64,000 nucleotides of DNA from Myxococcales bacterium (lineage in GTDB: Bacteria; Myxococcota_A; Polyangia; Fen-1088). Under the pieces are notes generated by a model. The model made no database searches. It worked only from the letters and a program-made list of their open reading frames with translations, and was not told where the DNA came from. Of this stretch, positions 46,118 through 56,509 are shown in pieces; position 1 is the stretch's first letter, and each line of letters starts with the position of its first letter. Location of the stretch: contig JAGTJU010000002.1 of the NCBI GenBank assembly GCA_022184915.1, forward strand, positions 124,001 through 188,000, in the 5' to 3' direction. The position numbers and the translations under genes are program-made.

Positions 46118-46813
46118 TCAGCGCAGGGTTCCGCAGGGGTTTCGATCAGCCAGCGGGGAAGTCGCGACTACTGCGAACTGGGCAACCTTGAAGTCGATGT
46201 CCGCTTTCAGGAGGAAAACTCCAGACTCGGTTGCGTGATCGAACATGAGGGGATCGCCGCCAGGCAGGAGCCAATTTCTGTGCTGGCAAAGCCACGGACG
46301 AGGGCGATATTTCACGAGGGTTTCTGCGTCGCTCTCGCGGTCGATGTGAATGCCATCGAGAACGAGCCGGCCGGGAAAGTCGTGGCTTGGATGGAACACT
46401 GGCAGAGGCTGCATTAGAGTCGGGTCACCGTATCGATGGTCGCGGAGCTCAAACAAAACGCTTGTCACGAATCCTCTCTCAAGGGTGGCCCAGACTCCGA
46501 AGGTGTCCCAGGTCATCGTACGTCGAATGCCTGCAGCTGGCTTCGCGTAGTTCCATTCGATTGGGTATCTCATCGAATGCCCCACGACTCTGGCGGGTCC
46601 CAAGACGGCCTGCCACTCATCAGCCGTTTGGCATAGCGAGAGTTTTCGACCGTTGAAGTCAAGTAGGTGGCTGTCGCTTTGAATCACGACGTCCAGAATG
46701 GGGCTGGGTGGTGGCAAGGGAGGGGCTTGCAAAAGCTGCCTGTGTTCATCCCAACACGAGCACATCACGCTCATCGCAATTCCGGCGACGACGCAGCTTG
46801 AAGATCTTCTCAA
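46118..46813 (-). CDS. Island lipoprotein B, coupled to the HET-C gene (possible immunity protein)
   Basis: 231 residues from a TTG start at 46813 that overlaps the stop of the HET-C gene (TTGA). It opens a fitting lipoprotein signal (RRSSSCVVAGIAMSVMCSC). A longer open frame to 47008 lies inside the HET-C gene and is ignored. The first about 60 mature residues match lipoprotein A with few changes, also at the DNA level. The rest differs, with VLDGIHIDRESDAETLVKYR conserved again. Tight coupling to a large enzyme-like protein and later duplication fit an effector-immunity arrangement. This is inference; no experiment or family supports it directly. Confidence 0.65.
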   Translation of the reverse strand: MRRSSSCVVAGIAMSVMCSCWDEHRQLLQAPPLPPPSPILDVVIQSDSHLLDFNGRKLSLCQTADEWQAVLGPARVVGHSMRYPIEWNYAKPAAGIRRTMTWDTFGVWATLERGFVTSVLFELRDHRYGDPTLMQPLPVFHPSHDFPGRLVLDGIHIDRESDAETLVKYRPRPWLCQHRNWLLPGGDPLMFDHATESGVFLLKADIDFKVAQFAVVATSPLADRNPCGTLR

Positions 46814-49497
46814 GCGTGCCCCCTCATCCGCTTTTCGATCTCGGGCGCGCCCAGCCGAGTAAACTGGTCTTGTCGTGCTTGATCCAAAAGCAAAGCGGCG
46901 ATTTCTACCGTGACTTTGCGCCTTTCTGTCTGAGCGTGTTCCCTGCGCTCCTCCTTCGATCCCTGCTTCGACAGGCGCCTCAACGCAGCAGGATTCTTCT
47001 CTGCCCATGTCCAGATGGCTTCAATGATCCGTCGGGGTGTTCCCGCTTGAGCAGCGGCAAGGGCGGGGTGCGCCAAGAACTTCGTGGCAGCTGTCACCAC
47101 CGTATCTGGGTCGCCGTCTTCGGAGTCCCAAGCCTGGTCGATCGCATCGCCCACGTCAGAAATTGCCAGTTTTGCCACTTCAGCCGAAAGCTCATGAAGC
47201 GGATGGTCTGAATGGTCCTTGGCCAAAAGTGAGTGAGTTGGATCCGTGGAGGTCTCGTCACCGAAGAAGGCCTCTTCGGCAGCTTCAACGACTGCCACCG
47301 TGCCCCTCATCATCTGAACCAGCCCTTGGACGATGAGATTGGTAAGTGCCACCCCCTGTTCTTGGGCCAATTGGGCCTGCCGGATCTGCTGGCGGCCAAG
47401 GGCGTCAAGGACGCGCTTCCACCAAGGCGCGTTCGCTTCCAAGATCTCCAACGCTGGAAAAGAAAGGACTTGTCTTGGATGGGCCACGAGCGCGTTGGCA
47501 AGAGGCAACAGAATGCTCGGCGCCATGTCAAGGGTGCCGAATGTGCCCGTAACCAACGGATAGAACCGTTCTGGCGTCATGGCCGTCCAGAGGTTGATCC
47601 CCGCAAAGCCACCCACATGAAGCGCGAGTTCGATATAGTTGCTGTGGGCAAACAGGTCTTCTAGTGTGTGTAGGGCCGAGCCCAGGTGGCGAAGCCCTTT
47701 CTCACTGCGGCCCGCGGACGCAGCCGCCTTGAGTTGCAGGGTCATGTGGCCCTTAGCGGTGGCGATGCCGCCGAATGGCCCCCCGTGGATGTAGTTCTTC
47801 ATCATCGCGCGAGGATCCACCTCGATCTCGTAGGGTATGACCGGGCCGCGGAAGTCCGGATCTATGCCTGTGCCGTCGATGCAGCCTTTAGGGTTGTCGA
47901 TATGCTCCTCGGGGCGATAGACCCCCACGCCCTTCAGGGTTGCCTCGAATGCGTCGGGAATCGACTTGAACTCTTCCTGGGCGAGCCCAGCAACATATCT
48001 GGTCACGAAAGCACGGGGAATGAGCGGGAACAAGGCAGGTCCCGCTGAGCCGAATCTGTGCACCCCCTTGCCTGCGATCCACTTCGGGTCCAGAAACTGG
48101 GAGTAGTCGCGGAGCCAATTTCCAAAGTAGATGTTTTCGATGTCCCCGGGTTGGTCGAAAGTTTTTCGCAACGCATCTTCGATCGACTGGTGGCCATAGG
48201 AGTGACCGACGACCCCTTTCCCGCGGCCGGCCTCGAAGTACTCGATGCGCGACAGGGAGACAGATTCATCGTCGTCGCCCTTCGGTAAGGCCTTGAGCGC
48301 TTGGTTTAGTTCCTTGAACTTGACTTTGACGTCGCGGCTTGCGCCTCGCCGCGTATAGATGCCAATGCTGGCTTCCTCTCTGCCGTCATAACGCAGGTTG
48401 AGCAAGGCATACGTGAATCGAACGCCTTCTTCACCTTCGGCGTCGGTCTTGGCAGCAGGTGTACCGGTCGCTTCTTTCTCCAGGTCCTGTCGAAGGACGT
48501 TGTCGATATGGTGGCCGAATTCGTGAATCAAGACCCTCAGGAGCAACCACGCTGATTCATTGTCGCCATCGGCAGCTGCGTTGACGAGTGCAGGATCAAG
48601 ATAGACCGTGCGCGTTTCGTTGTCGTAGGAACCAGACGCTCCGCCCGCGAGCTCAATCGCGGGTCTTGTGAGCGAACCAGCCTTCGCCAAACGATAGAGC
48701 CTTCTATGCGCAGCCAAGCTTACATCGCCGCCAAAGTGCTGAATGCTCCACGCAACGAACGCATCCTCGCAAAAGAGCTGCGCTACACCTCGAAACTGAA
48801 CGAGAGGCAAGTCGCTGGCGAAAGTTTCCCTTTCGTGCTGCTCCTTCAACTCCTTGAGCCTGGCCGGAGTGATCGCGCTCTCTCGCGACCCGAAACCTTT
48901 CGCCCTCGACGCCGGCGCGCGCAGCAACACAAACGCCCCTTGCGAAGAACCCGCTGGAGCCCGCAGGTCGACGATGCTCTTTGTCAGAAGGGAAAGGACG
49001 GGGTCTGGTAGGCAATTCCGACGTGCCCTGACGGCGCTCGAGACGATGGTTCGTGCTTCGGAAGCCGGGACGACGTCGTAATCTGCATCACGACGAAGGC
49101 GCACCGCAGATTCACGGCTTACGAGACGGTGGGCGCGCATGCCGATCGTGAACTCCCGGCCGAGAACCGCTATGAACGCGTCGTACGCACCCCAGATGCG
49201 GTCGGAGGGAGTGGCCGCAGGTACATGCCCCTCACGCACGAGGACCAACCTGCCCCAGCGAAGTGCTTCCATGAACACGGATACCATGGCTCCCGGAGCG
49301 GAGACGACCTGGACCGAAAACGCCCCGAGGGCGTCCAGGAGATCCCAGGCTGCACCGGTATGGCACCTAACCTCGTCCTCGATGGCTTGCTCGAGCGCGT
49401 GGTGCCCAGCATCGAGGTAAAGAGCGCTCTCTTCGCCCGGGTAAGTGGGACGACGTAGTTCAAATGAGCCCGCAAGCAGAGAAACCTTGAACGACAT
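46810..49497 (-). CDS. Zincin plus HET-C domain protein (candidate toxin)
   Basis: 895 residues from ATG 49497; a longer frame upstream overlaps the divergent kinase gene and is non-coding. No signal peptide is visible. Residues about 1-250 are unassigned. RVLIHEFGHHIDNVLRQ (about 318-334) is a HEXXH zinc-protease-like site, preceded by a strand pair typical of toxin zincins. From about 440 onward it follows the HET-C family: YFGNWLRDYSQFLDPK, NPKGCIDGTGIDPDFRGP, and GLRHLGSALHTLEDLFAHSNYIELAL (about 595-620). The last motif resembles the HxxxD...H zinc site of phospholipase C. The C-terminal tail is charged. HET-C proteins cause heterokaryon incompatibility death in fungi, and bacterial members are poorly studied. 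Followed by coupled lipoproteins. GC is lower than in the flanks. Confidence 0.8.
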   Translation of the reverse strand: MSFKVSLLAGSFELRRPTYPGEESALYLDAGHHALEQAIEDEVRCHTGAAWDLLDALGAFSVQVVSAPGAMVSVFMEALRWGRLVLVREGHVPAATPSDRIWGAYDAFIAVLGREFTIGMRAHRLVSRESAVRLRRDADYDVVPASEARTIVSSAVRARRNCLPDPVLSLLTKSIVDLRAPAGSSQGAFVLLRAPASRAKGFGSRESAITPARLKELKEQHERETFASDLPLVQFRGVAQLFCEDAFVAWSIQHFGGDVSLAAHRRLYRLAKAGSLTRPAIELAGGASGSYDNETRTVYLDPALVNAAADGDNESAWLLLRVLIHEFGHHIDNVLRQDLEKEATGTPAAKTDAEGEEGVRFTYALLNLRYDGREEASIGIYTRRGASRDVKVKFKELNQALKALPKGDDDESVSLSRIEYFEAGRGKGVVGHSYGHQSIEDALRKTFDQPGDIENIYFGNWLRDYSQFLDPKWIAGKGVHRFGSAGPALFPLIPRAFVTRYVAGLAQEEFKSIPDAFEATLKGVGVYRPEEHIDNPKGCIDGTGIDPDFRGPVIPYEIEVDPRAMMKNYIHGGPFGGIATAKGHMTLQLKAAASAGRSEKGLRHLGSALHTLEDLFAHSNYIELALHVGGFAGINLWTAMTPERFYPLVTGTFGTLDMAPSILLPLANALVAHPRQVLSFPALEILEANAPWWKRVLDALGRQQIRQAQLAQEQGVALTNLIVQGLVQMMRGTVAVVEAAEEAFFGDETSTDPTHSLLAKDHSDHPLHELSAEVAKLAISDVGDAIDQAWDSEDGDPDTVVTAATKFLAHPALAAAQAGTPRRIIEAIWTWAEKNPAALRRLSKQGSKEERREHAQTERRKVTVEIAALLLDQARQDQFTRLGAPEIEKRMRGHA

Positions 49498-49725
49498 GAA
49501 GGTTTCTTTGTACGCCGCGTCGCGTGGCGACACAAGTGGAGGGGCCGGCCTGCGACCGGCAGGGTGAACGCGCATGAACACGCGGCGGCGTATCCCCGTC
49601 GCGGTCCGGCCCGCCAAGGGCGCCGCTGGGTCGCGAAGGCGTTTTGGGGCTCCAAGCGCTTCCTTGTGAATCTGTCCGTTTCGGGCGACGCTGAGCCCGA
49701 GGGAATTCGTGGTGTGGACGTGTCG

Positions 49726-51570
49726 ATGAGTGGCGAGCCGATCATCCGGGAGCGCTTGCAGAGGTTCGTGGACCTCATGCAACGCGTGGTCCCCTTGCGT
49801 TTCCACGTCACCGATGCGCAGGGGGGCACGCTGGCTGGTGCCCCGGAGGGGGGCGCGCCGGTGGCCGAGGCCCCCGTGGTCGTGGGGCTCGTCGTGGCGG
49901 GGCGGGTGTTTGCCTTCGCCGCCGGGACCGTGGAGGCGGGGCGCTTTCGGGGTGTCGCAGAAGCCGTGGCCGAATATACCGTGGGGCTCATGGCCTGGTC
50001 TGCTGAAGCCGGCGCGGCGGGCCTCGCCGTGGCCCGCCTCGAGGAGCGCCTCCGCTTGGCGTTGCAAGCCACCACCGACGCCATCTGGGACTGGGACCTG
50101 TCGACCAACCAGACCTACTACAGCCCAAGGTGGTACGAGATGCTCGGGTACGAACCGGGGGCCTTCCCGCCCACCTTTGCGTCGTGGGCGGCGATGACCG
50201 ATCCCGAAGACGTCGAGCGCACCGTCACCGTGGTCAACGCCGCCGTGGCACGGGGCGAAGGGTACGAGTCCGAGTTTCGGATGCGCCACGCTGATGGCTC
50301 GTGGCGGGTGATCCTCGGCCGCGGTCGCGTGAGCGCGCGCGACGCCGCGGGCAAGCCCATCCGCATGTCAGGAACGAACTCCGACATCACGGCGGTGCGC
50401 GAGGCCGAACAGGAACGCCAGCGGCTCGAGGCCGCTCTCTTGCAGCGGGAGAAGTTGAGCGCCATCGGGCAGCTGGCTGGCGGTGTCGCGCACGACTTCA
50501 ACAACCAGCTCACCACGGTGCTCGGCTGCGCGGAGCTGCTGATGGCCGAAGAGCAAGACCCCCAAAAACGGGAGTTGGTCGCCGACATCTTGGCGGCTGC
50601 CATGCGCTCGGCCGATCTGACGCGCAAGCTGCTGTCGTTTTCTCGGCAGGGGAAGATCCAGCGGAGCGATGTCGACGTTCACGCGCTGGTCGCCGAGGTG
50701 GTGGGCGTGCTCAGGCGCAGCATCGATCGCCGCATCCGGATCGAGACGCGCCTCGAGGCGCCCTGCCCCGTGGTCAAGGGCGACGCGGCCGATTTGCAGA
50801 ACGCCCTGCTCAACTTGGCGCTCAACGCCCGAGACGCCATGCCCATGGGAGGTGTGTTGACCTTCCAAACCGAAAACGCCGTGGTGAACCACGCGCCTTC
50901 GGCCGAGGATCTCGTGCCTGGGCGCTATCTGGTGCTATCCGTGATCGACACCGGACAGGGCATATCGCCCGAGGTCAGGTCTCGTCTCTTCGAGCCCTTT
51001 TTCACCACCAAACACGCTGGCCAGGGAACCGGTATGGGTTTGCCTTCGGTCTACGGCACGGTGCGGGCGCATCAAGGCGCGATCCGGGTGACGAGTGAGG
51101 TGGGGCGGGGCAGCGCGTTTTCGCTGCATCTGCCGGCGGTCGAACGGGGAACGCCCGTCGCCCGGCGCCCCAGCGAGATTCCGGGCGTGCCCCCCTGTCG
51201 TGTGTTGGTGGTGGACGACGAGCCTTTAGTGCGCGAGCAATTGGCCCGCTCGCTGCGCAGCATGGGCCACGAGGTGGACCTGTTCGCACGCGGGGCCGAC
51301 GGGATTGCGCGGCTGCGGGAAGCTCCGCAGGCCTATGAGGTGGCCATCGTCGACGTCAGCATGCCCGAGATGAGCGGGCGCGAGACGCTTGCGTCCATGC
51401 GGCAGGTGGCCCCGGGCGTGCGCTTCATCGTCGCCTCGGGTTTTGCGCAGCAGGGAGAAGTGCAGACGGCTCTCGACGAGGGGGCGGCCGCCTTTTTGGC
51501 CAAGCCGTTCTTTCGTGCGGCTCTCGCGCAGGCTTTGGCGCAGGCCCTCGCGAACCCCCGCGGGGGCTGA
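49726..51570 (+). CDS. Hybrid sensor histidine kinase with PAS and receiver domains
   Basis: 614 residues from ATG 49726; in-frame sequence back to 49564 overlaps the upstream intergenic region and looks non-coding. The N-terminal about 100 residues form a small sensory region without membrane segments. A PAS domain follows (about 110-225: ALQATTDAIWDWDLSTNQTYYSPRWYEML, ending GTNSDITAVREAE). HisKA has AGGVAHDFNNQLTTVLG (phosphorylated His about 256). The ATPase has NLALNARDAMP, VIDTGQGISPEV and GQGTGMGLPSVYGTV. The C-terminal receiver has VLVVDDEPLVREQ, AIVDVSMPEMSG (Asp) and AFLAKPF. The kinase is cytoplasmic; its output partner is not next to it. Divergent from the HET-C gene with about 230 bp between starts. 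Confidence 0.9.
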   Translation: MSGEPIIRERLQRFVDLMQRVVPLRFHVTDAQGGTLAGAPEGGAPVAEAPVVVGLVVAGRVFAFAAGTVEAGRFRGVAEAVAEYTVGLMAWSAEAGAAGLAVARLEERLRLALQATTDAIWDWDLSTNQTYYSPRWYEMLGYEPGAFPPTFASWAAMTDPEDVERTVTVVNAAVARGEGYESEFRMRHADGSWRVILGRGRVSARDAAGKPIRMSGTNSDITAVREAEQERQRLEAALLQREKLSAIGQLAGGVAHDFNNQLTTVLGCAELLMAEEQDPQKRELVADILAAAMRSADLTRKLLSFSRQGKIQRSDVDVHALVAEVVGVLRRSIDRRIRIETRLEAPCPVVKGDAADLQNALLNLALNARDAMPMGGVLTFQTENAVVNHAPSAEDLVPGRYLVLSVIDTGQGISPEVRSRLFEPFFTTKHAGQGTGMGLPSVYGTVRAHQGAIRVTSEVGRGSAFSLHLPAVERGTPVARRPSEIPGVPPCRVLVVDDEPLVREQLARSLRSMGHEVDLFARGADGIARLREAPQAYEVAIVDVSMPEMSGRETLASMRQVAPGVRFIVASGFAQQGEVQTALDEGAAAFLAKPFFRAALAQALAQALANPRGG

Positions 51571-51647
51571 CGGTCCCGGTCGGTCGCGCCCCAAGCGGTG
51601 CGCGGCCGTGGCTCTTTGCCCTCCGACCGCATATCTTCGCCCGGCGC

Positions 51648-52823
51648 ATGTCCGAACGAGAGATTGACGCCCTGCGAGAGGAGAACGCCCGGCTGCGGGC
51701 CGAGCTCGATGCCGTGGTGGACGCCGAGGCCCGGGCGGCCGGGCAGCGGCGCAAGGCGCTCTTCGGGGGCCTGCGGATGTTGTTGATGCCGGCGCTCGAT
51801 CGCAAGCGCGTGGTCCGCAACTTCGTGTACCTGTTCAAGGTGGGCACCCGGTATGCGGGACCCCGGCAGACCTGGCCGCGCAACGAAGAGGTGGCGGAGG
51901 CGGCCGAGGCCTTCGCGGTGTCGCTGCTGCGGTTCGCAATTCGACGCCGGCTGTTTCTCTTTTTGTTCTCGTTGATTGCGGTTTTGGTGCCTGCCGTTCA
52001 GGTCTACATCGCGCTTCAGCAAAACCGCCTGGTCAACATGCAGAACGAGCTCATCACGATCGAAGCGGACGATATCGTCTCGCGGGGCGTGAGCTCGGAG
52101 AGCCTGCTCACCAACGAGCTCAACGGCGCCTTGCTTTCGGGGCGCGACGTCGAGGCGCTCAACCGCATGTTGAACCGGATCTTTTCGGCGCAGATGGGCG
52201 AGATGATGGGTGGCCTCGACTTCGAGGCGTCGCGGCGCCTCTACCTGCAAGGCACGGCCGGGCGCGCGCACCTGCTCCTGGCTTTGGGAGAGGCGTTGCG
52301 GCGCCCGCAGAGCGAGCAGGCCCTCACGCCCGCCGCTCTGTGGCGCCTGGTGAGCGATCCGCATCAGGGTGCGCTGTCTGCCGCCGTCGACGAGGCGGCG
52401 CGGGGCCGCTTGTTTTCGACCTTACGCACGCCCCGGGCTGCGTTCGACAGCCCGAAGCTCGAGGCCGAATGCCAGCGGTATCTCTTGGGCTTGTCGAACG
52501 TTCTGCGGCGGGCCTGGGCGTTGGCCGTGGCGGCGGACGAACGTGAGGCCTTCTTCCGATTGCTCCGCCCGCTGATGGCGCGCGTGTCTCAAGTCGAGCC
52601 CGATGGTGACAGACCGCTCGTGCCCACGCTGGTGCAAACCTTCGGGGATTTTCTCATCGACCTGGCGGTAGAGCCCACCTTCGGTCAAGCCGATCCGGCG
52701 TTGCCCGCGGACGTCGATGGGGCGCTCAAAGCGGGGTTCACCAAGTTACAACGCGGGGTCGGGGGCGCGCCGCCGAAGGTCAACTGGGTGCGCCTGCGCG
52801 CCTTGCTGGGTGTGCCCCGATGA
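51648..52823 (+). CDS. Membrane protein with N-terminal coiled coil, unknown function
   Basis: 391 residues. The first 35 are a predicted coiled coil (DALREENARLRAELDAVVDAEAR). One strong transmembrane segment (RRRLFLFLFSLIAVLVPAVQVYIA, about 100-123) is followed by a large soluble region rich in Ala, Leu and Arg, with helical heptad-like stretches (LLTNELNGALLSGRDVEALNRMLN, YLLGLSNVLRRAWALAVAADER). No family recognised. It may anchor a complex at the membrane. Its stop overlaps the start of the next lipoprotein gene (ATGA), which suggests joint function. Confidence 0.65.
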   Translation: MSEREIDALREENARLRAELDAVVDAEARAAGQRRKALFGGLRMLLMPALDRKRVVRNFVYLFKVGTRYAGPRQTWPRNEEVAEAAEAFAVSLLRFAIRRRLFLFLFSLIAVLVPAVQVYIALQQNRLVNMQNELITIEADDIVSRGVSSESLLTNELNGALLSGRDVEALNRMLNRIFSAQMGEMMGGLDFEASRRLYLQGTAGRAHLLLALGEALRRPQSEQALTPAALWRLVSDPHQGALSAAVDEAARGRLFSTLRTPRAAFDSPKLEAECQRYLLGLSNVLRRAWALAVAADEREAFFRLLRPLMARVSQVEPDGDRPLVPTLVQTFGDFLIDLAVEPTFGQADPALPADVDGALKAGFTKLQRGVGGAPPKVNWVRLRALLGVPR

Positions 52824-54208
52824 GGTCCTGTCTGCGGACAGGCACGGCGCGGGGGCGTGTCCTCATCGGGCTTATCGCCCTGACCCCGCTTTGCGCGTGC
52901 GGCGGGCCTGCGGCGGTGCGGGCTCCGGTGGCGTTGGCCGGGGCACCAGAGCCTGCCCTGCCCGCGGGGGCCTTCGTGGCCTCGGCGCGGGGGCTCTCGG
53001 CCGAGGCCGCGCGGACGGCTGCGCAGGACGCGGTGGCGCGGCACTTTTTGGGGCACGCTCTTTCGGGCGGGCTGCCCGCTCCCGGTGACCCGCCCCTCGA
53101 GGAGGCGCTGCTCGCGCAGCACACGCACCGGGCTTCCGAGCAGGCGGACGGCCGCGAGGTCAGCGTTTCGTTGTGGGTGGACGTGGAGGGCTTGCGGCAA
53201 GCCGCCCTCACGCACGTGGCGGCGCTTGGTGAGCCGGTGTGGCCCGCCGGGCCCCTGCGCACCCGCGAAGCGATCGAGGCGGCCGCCAGGGCCTTGCGGC
53301 ACGCAGAGCAAAGGGCGTCGCTGTGCACGCTGGCGCAGCAGGCGGGCGCAGCCCCGTGTCCCGGCGACGAGACCACGACCACCCTGGCGGCTCTCGTGGC
53401 CGAGGCCGCGGCGGCCGTGACGTTGACGGTGCAGCCCTTGCCCGGGGTGCCCCACCGTCCCGGACACCTTCCGCTTTCGCCCCTCGTGATCGGGGCCCAC
53501 ACGCACGGCGATGCGGGCCCGGTGCCGTGGGCCGAACTGCCTCTGCGTGTGCACGCGCCTGCCGGGTTGCTGGCCGCCACGGAGGTCCAGACGGACGCGC
53601 AAGGGCGGGTCTCGATCGCCTGGTTACGCCCGCTCGCCGCAGAGGAACGTGTCGCCGTCGAGGTCGACGCCGTGGCGCTCATGGGGGCGCCCCTCGCGGC
53701 GACCTGGCCGCGCGTGCCCGTCGAGGTGCCGATGCGTGCGCTCACCTTCAACAGCTTGCGGGTGCGGCTCGAGGTCACCAGCACGTCGCGCCCGGGGGAC
53801 GTGCTGGTGAGTCTCGGACGGGGCACCTTGATGCACGCGCTCTCCTCGGCATTGCCAGGCGCCGAGATCAGCGGGGCAAGCGCGGCGCCCCCGGCCGCGC
53901 AGAGCCCCCACGACGTGCTCGTCAGCGCCGATGTGCACTGGGCCTTCGCGTCCGCGCTCGGCGGCCGCAGCGTATGGTACGAGGCCAGGGCGTCACTCGA
54001 AGGCACGGATGCCTGGGGCGGTGAACACTTCGTGAAAAGCGACGTGACCGTCCAGGAGGCGGGCCTCGGCGAGCAGCACGCGGCCAAGCAGGCTGTGATC
54101 AAGCTGGCTCGCGCGCTCGGCCAAAAGGTCGCCGAAGCTTTGAAGCAGACGTACCCCACCAGCGGCGCCGCGGCGGGCGTCGTGCCAGAGGCCTCGGCTC
54201 AGAAGTAA
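52820..54208 (+). CDS. Lipoprotein of unknown function, coupled to the preceding membrane protein
   Basis: 462 residues; the ATG overlaps the preceding stop. The signal ends in LIALTPLCAC with lipobox Cys. Mature part: an N-terminal helical and strand region (FVASARGLSAEAARTAAQDAVARHFL, REVSVSLWVDVEGLRQAALTHV) reminiscent of LPP20-type lipoproteins, followed by beta-rich segments (LPLRVHAPAGLLAATEVQTDAQGRVSIAW, RLEVTSTSRPGDVLVSLG, DVLVSADVHWAFAS). This suggests a periplasmic or surface adaptor with Ig-like or peptidoglycan-interacting modules. No catalytic motif seen. It converges with the barrel-like gene with a 10-bp overlap. Confidence 0.62.
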   Translation: MRSCLRTGTARGRVLIGLIALTPLCACGGPAAVRAPVALAGAPEPALPAGAFVASARGLSAEAARTAAQDAVARHFLGHALSGGLPAPGDPPLEEALLAQHTHRASEQADGREVSVSLWVDVEGLRQAALTHVAALGEPVWPAGPLRTREAIEAAARALRHAEQRASLCTLAQQAGAAPCPGDETTTTLAALVAEAAAAVTLTVQPLPGVPHRPGHLPLSPLVIGAHTHGDAGPVPWAELPLRVHAPAGLLAATEVQTDAQGRVSIAWLRPLAAEERVAVEVDAVALMGAPLAATWPRVPVEVPMRALTFNSLRVRLEVTSTSRPGDVLVSLGRGTLMHALSSALPGAEISGASAAPPAAQSPHDVLVSADVHWAFASALGGRSVWYEARASLEGTDAWGGEHFVKSDVTVQEAGLGEQHAAKQAVIKLARALGQKVAEALKQTYPTSGAAAGVVPEASAQK

Positions 54209-54747
54209 AACCGCGCGCCCAGGAGCCCTTCGAAGTCGAGGCCCACGCCGGGTACCACATAAAGCGTGGGCGCGATCTCGGCGAACACTTCCAGGAAGGA
54301 AGGCCGTGAAAACATGAGGTCGAGCCCCACGGGCATGCGGCCTGCGAGCGCGACCGAGTCGTTGCTGTTGTTGTCGAAGCGGTCCTGATCGATGATCCAG
54401 ATGCGGCCGCCCGCACCGATGTGCCAGTCGAGCGTGACCTTGCTGTAGACGAGGTTCTCTTGCCAGAGGTAGTCGACGTTGATGCCCACGTCGCTGAAGC
54501 CGTCGCGGCAGCGGACATACCCATCGCCGTTCCAGCAGCGGCCCCATCCGTAGCGGCTGACGCCGATGCCGAAATCGAGCGCTTGGCCGGGGCCCAGGAA
54601 GACCTTGCCCACGAGGCTGTTGGGAGAGCCAAGACCGAAACCCAGGCCGAACGTACGTGCGTTGCCCACTTCGGTGGCGTGGGCCGGTGCCGTTACCCCG
54701 AGGGCCGTCACGAACGCGGCGGTGCAGAGGAGTCGAGTGATGTTCAC
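54199..54747 (-). CDS. Small outer-membrane beta-barrel-like protein
   Basis: 182 residues from GTG 54747, opening a signal peptide (ITRLLCTAAFVTALGVTAPAHA). The mature protein consists of alternating strands rich in Gly and aromatics (TFGLGFGLGSPNSLVGKVFLGPGQALDFGIGVSRYGW, VGINVDYLWQ, VTLDWHIGAGGRIWI, VALAGRMPVGLDLMF, FLEVFAEIAPTLYVVPGVGLDFEGLLGARFYF) and ends in Phe, a typical outer-membrane insertion signal. It looks like an 8-stranded small barrel. A longer frame (to 55119) overlaps the kinase start region and is not used. Function unknown. Confidence 0.7.
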   Translation of the reverse strand: MNITRLLCTAAFVTALGVTAPAHATEVGNARTFGLGFGLGSPNSLVGKVFLGPGQALDFGIGVSRYGWGRCWNGDGYVRCRDGFSDVGINVDYLWQENLVYSKVTLDWHIGAGGRIWIIDQDRFDNNSNDSVALAGRMPVGLDLMFSRPSFLEVFAEIAPTLYVVPGVGLDFEGLLGARFYF

Positions 54748-54957
54748 GGCGACCAATAACGACGAAGAAACGCAAAAGGTGCAAGTAAAAGGTTGGCAAA
54801 GCAAACGTAATGCCAGCAGTCCCTGGCCCAAGGCCCATGGGGAGCAGGGCGTCGGAAAATCACACGTGCACGAAGCACGTCTCGTGAGAAAATGGGGGCA
54901 TCCGTGCGGCACGTCGGCGAGGGGTCGACCGAAAGAGCCACACGGCGGGAAAAAACG

Positions 54958-56481
<1,524 letters not shown>

Positions 56482-56509
56482 GGGCCGTTGGCCGGCCCTC
56501 GGGCGCGGC

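Noticed and set aside
49498-50289. N-terminal extension of the HET-C frame
   Set aside because: It runs antisense through the histidine-kinase gene; composition is unlike the HET-C protein and ATG 49497 begins protein-like sequence.
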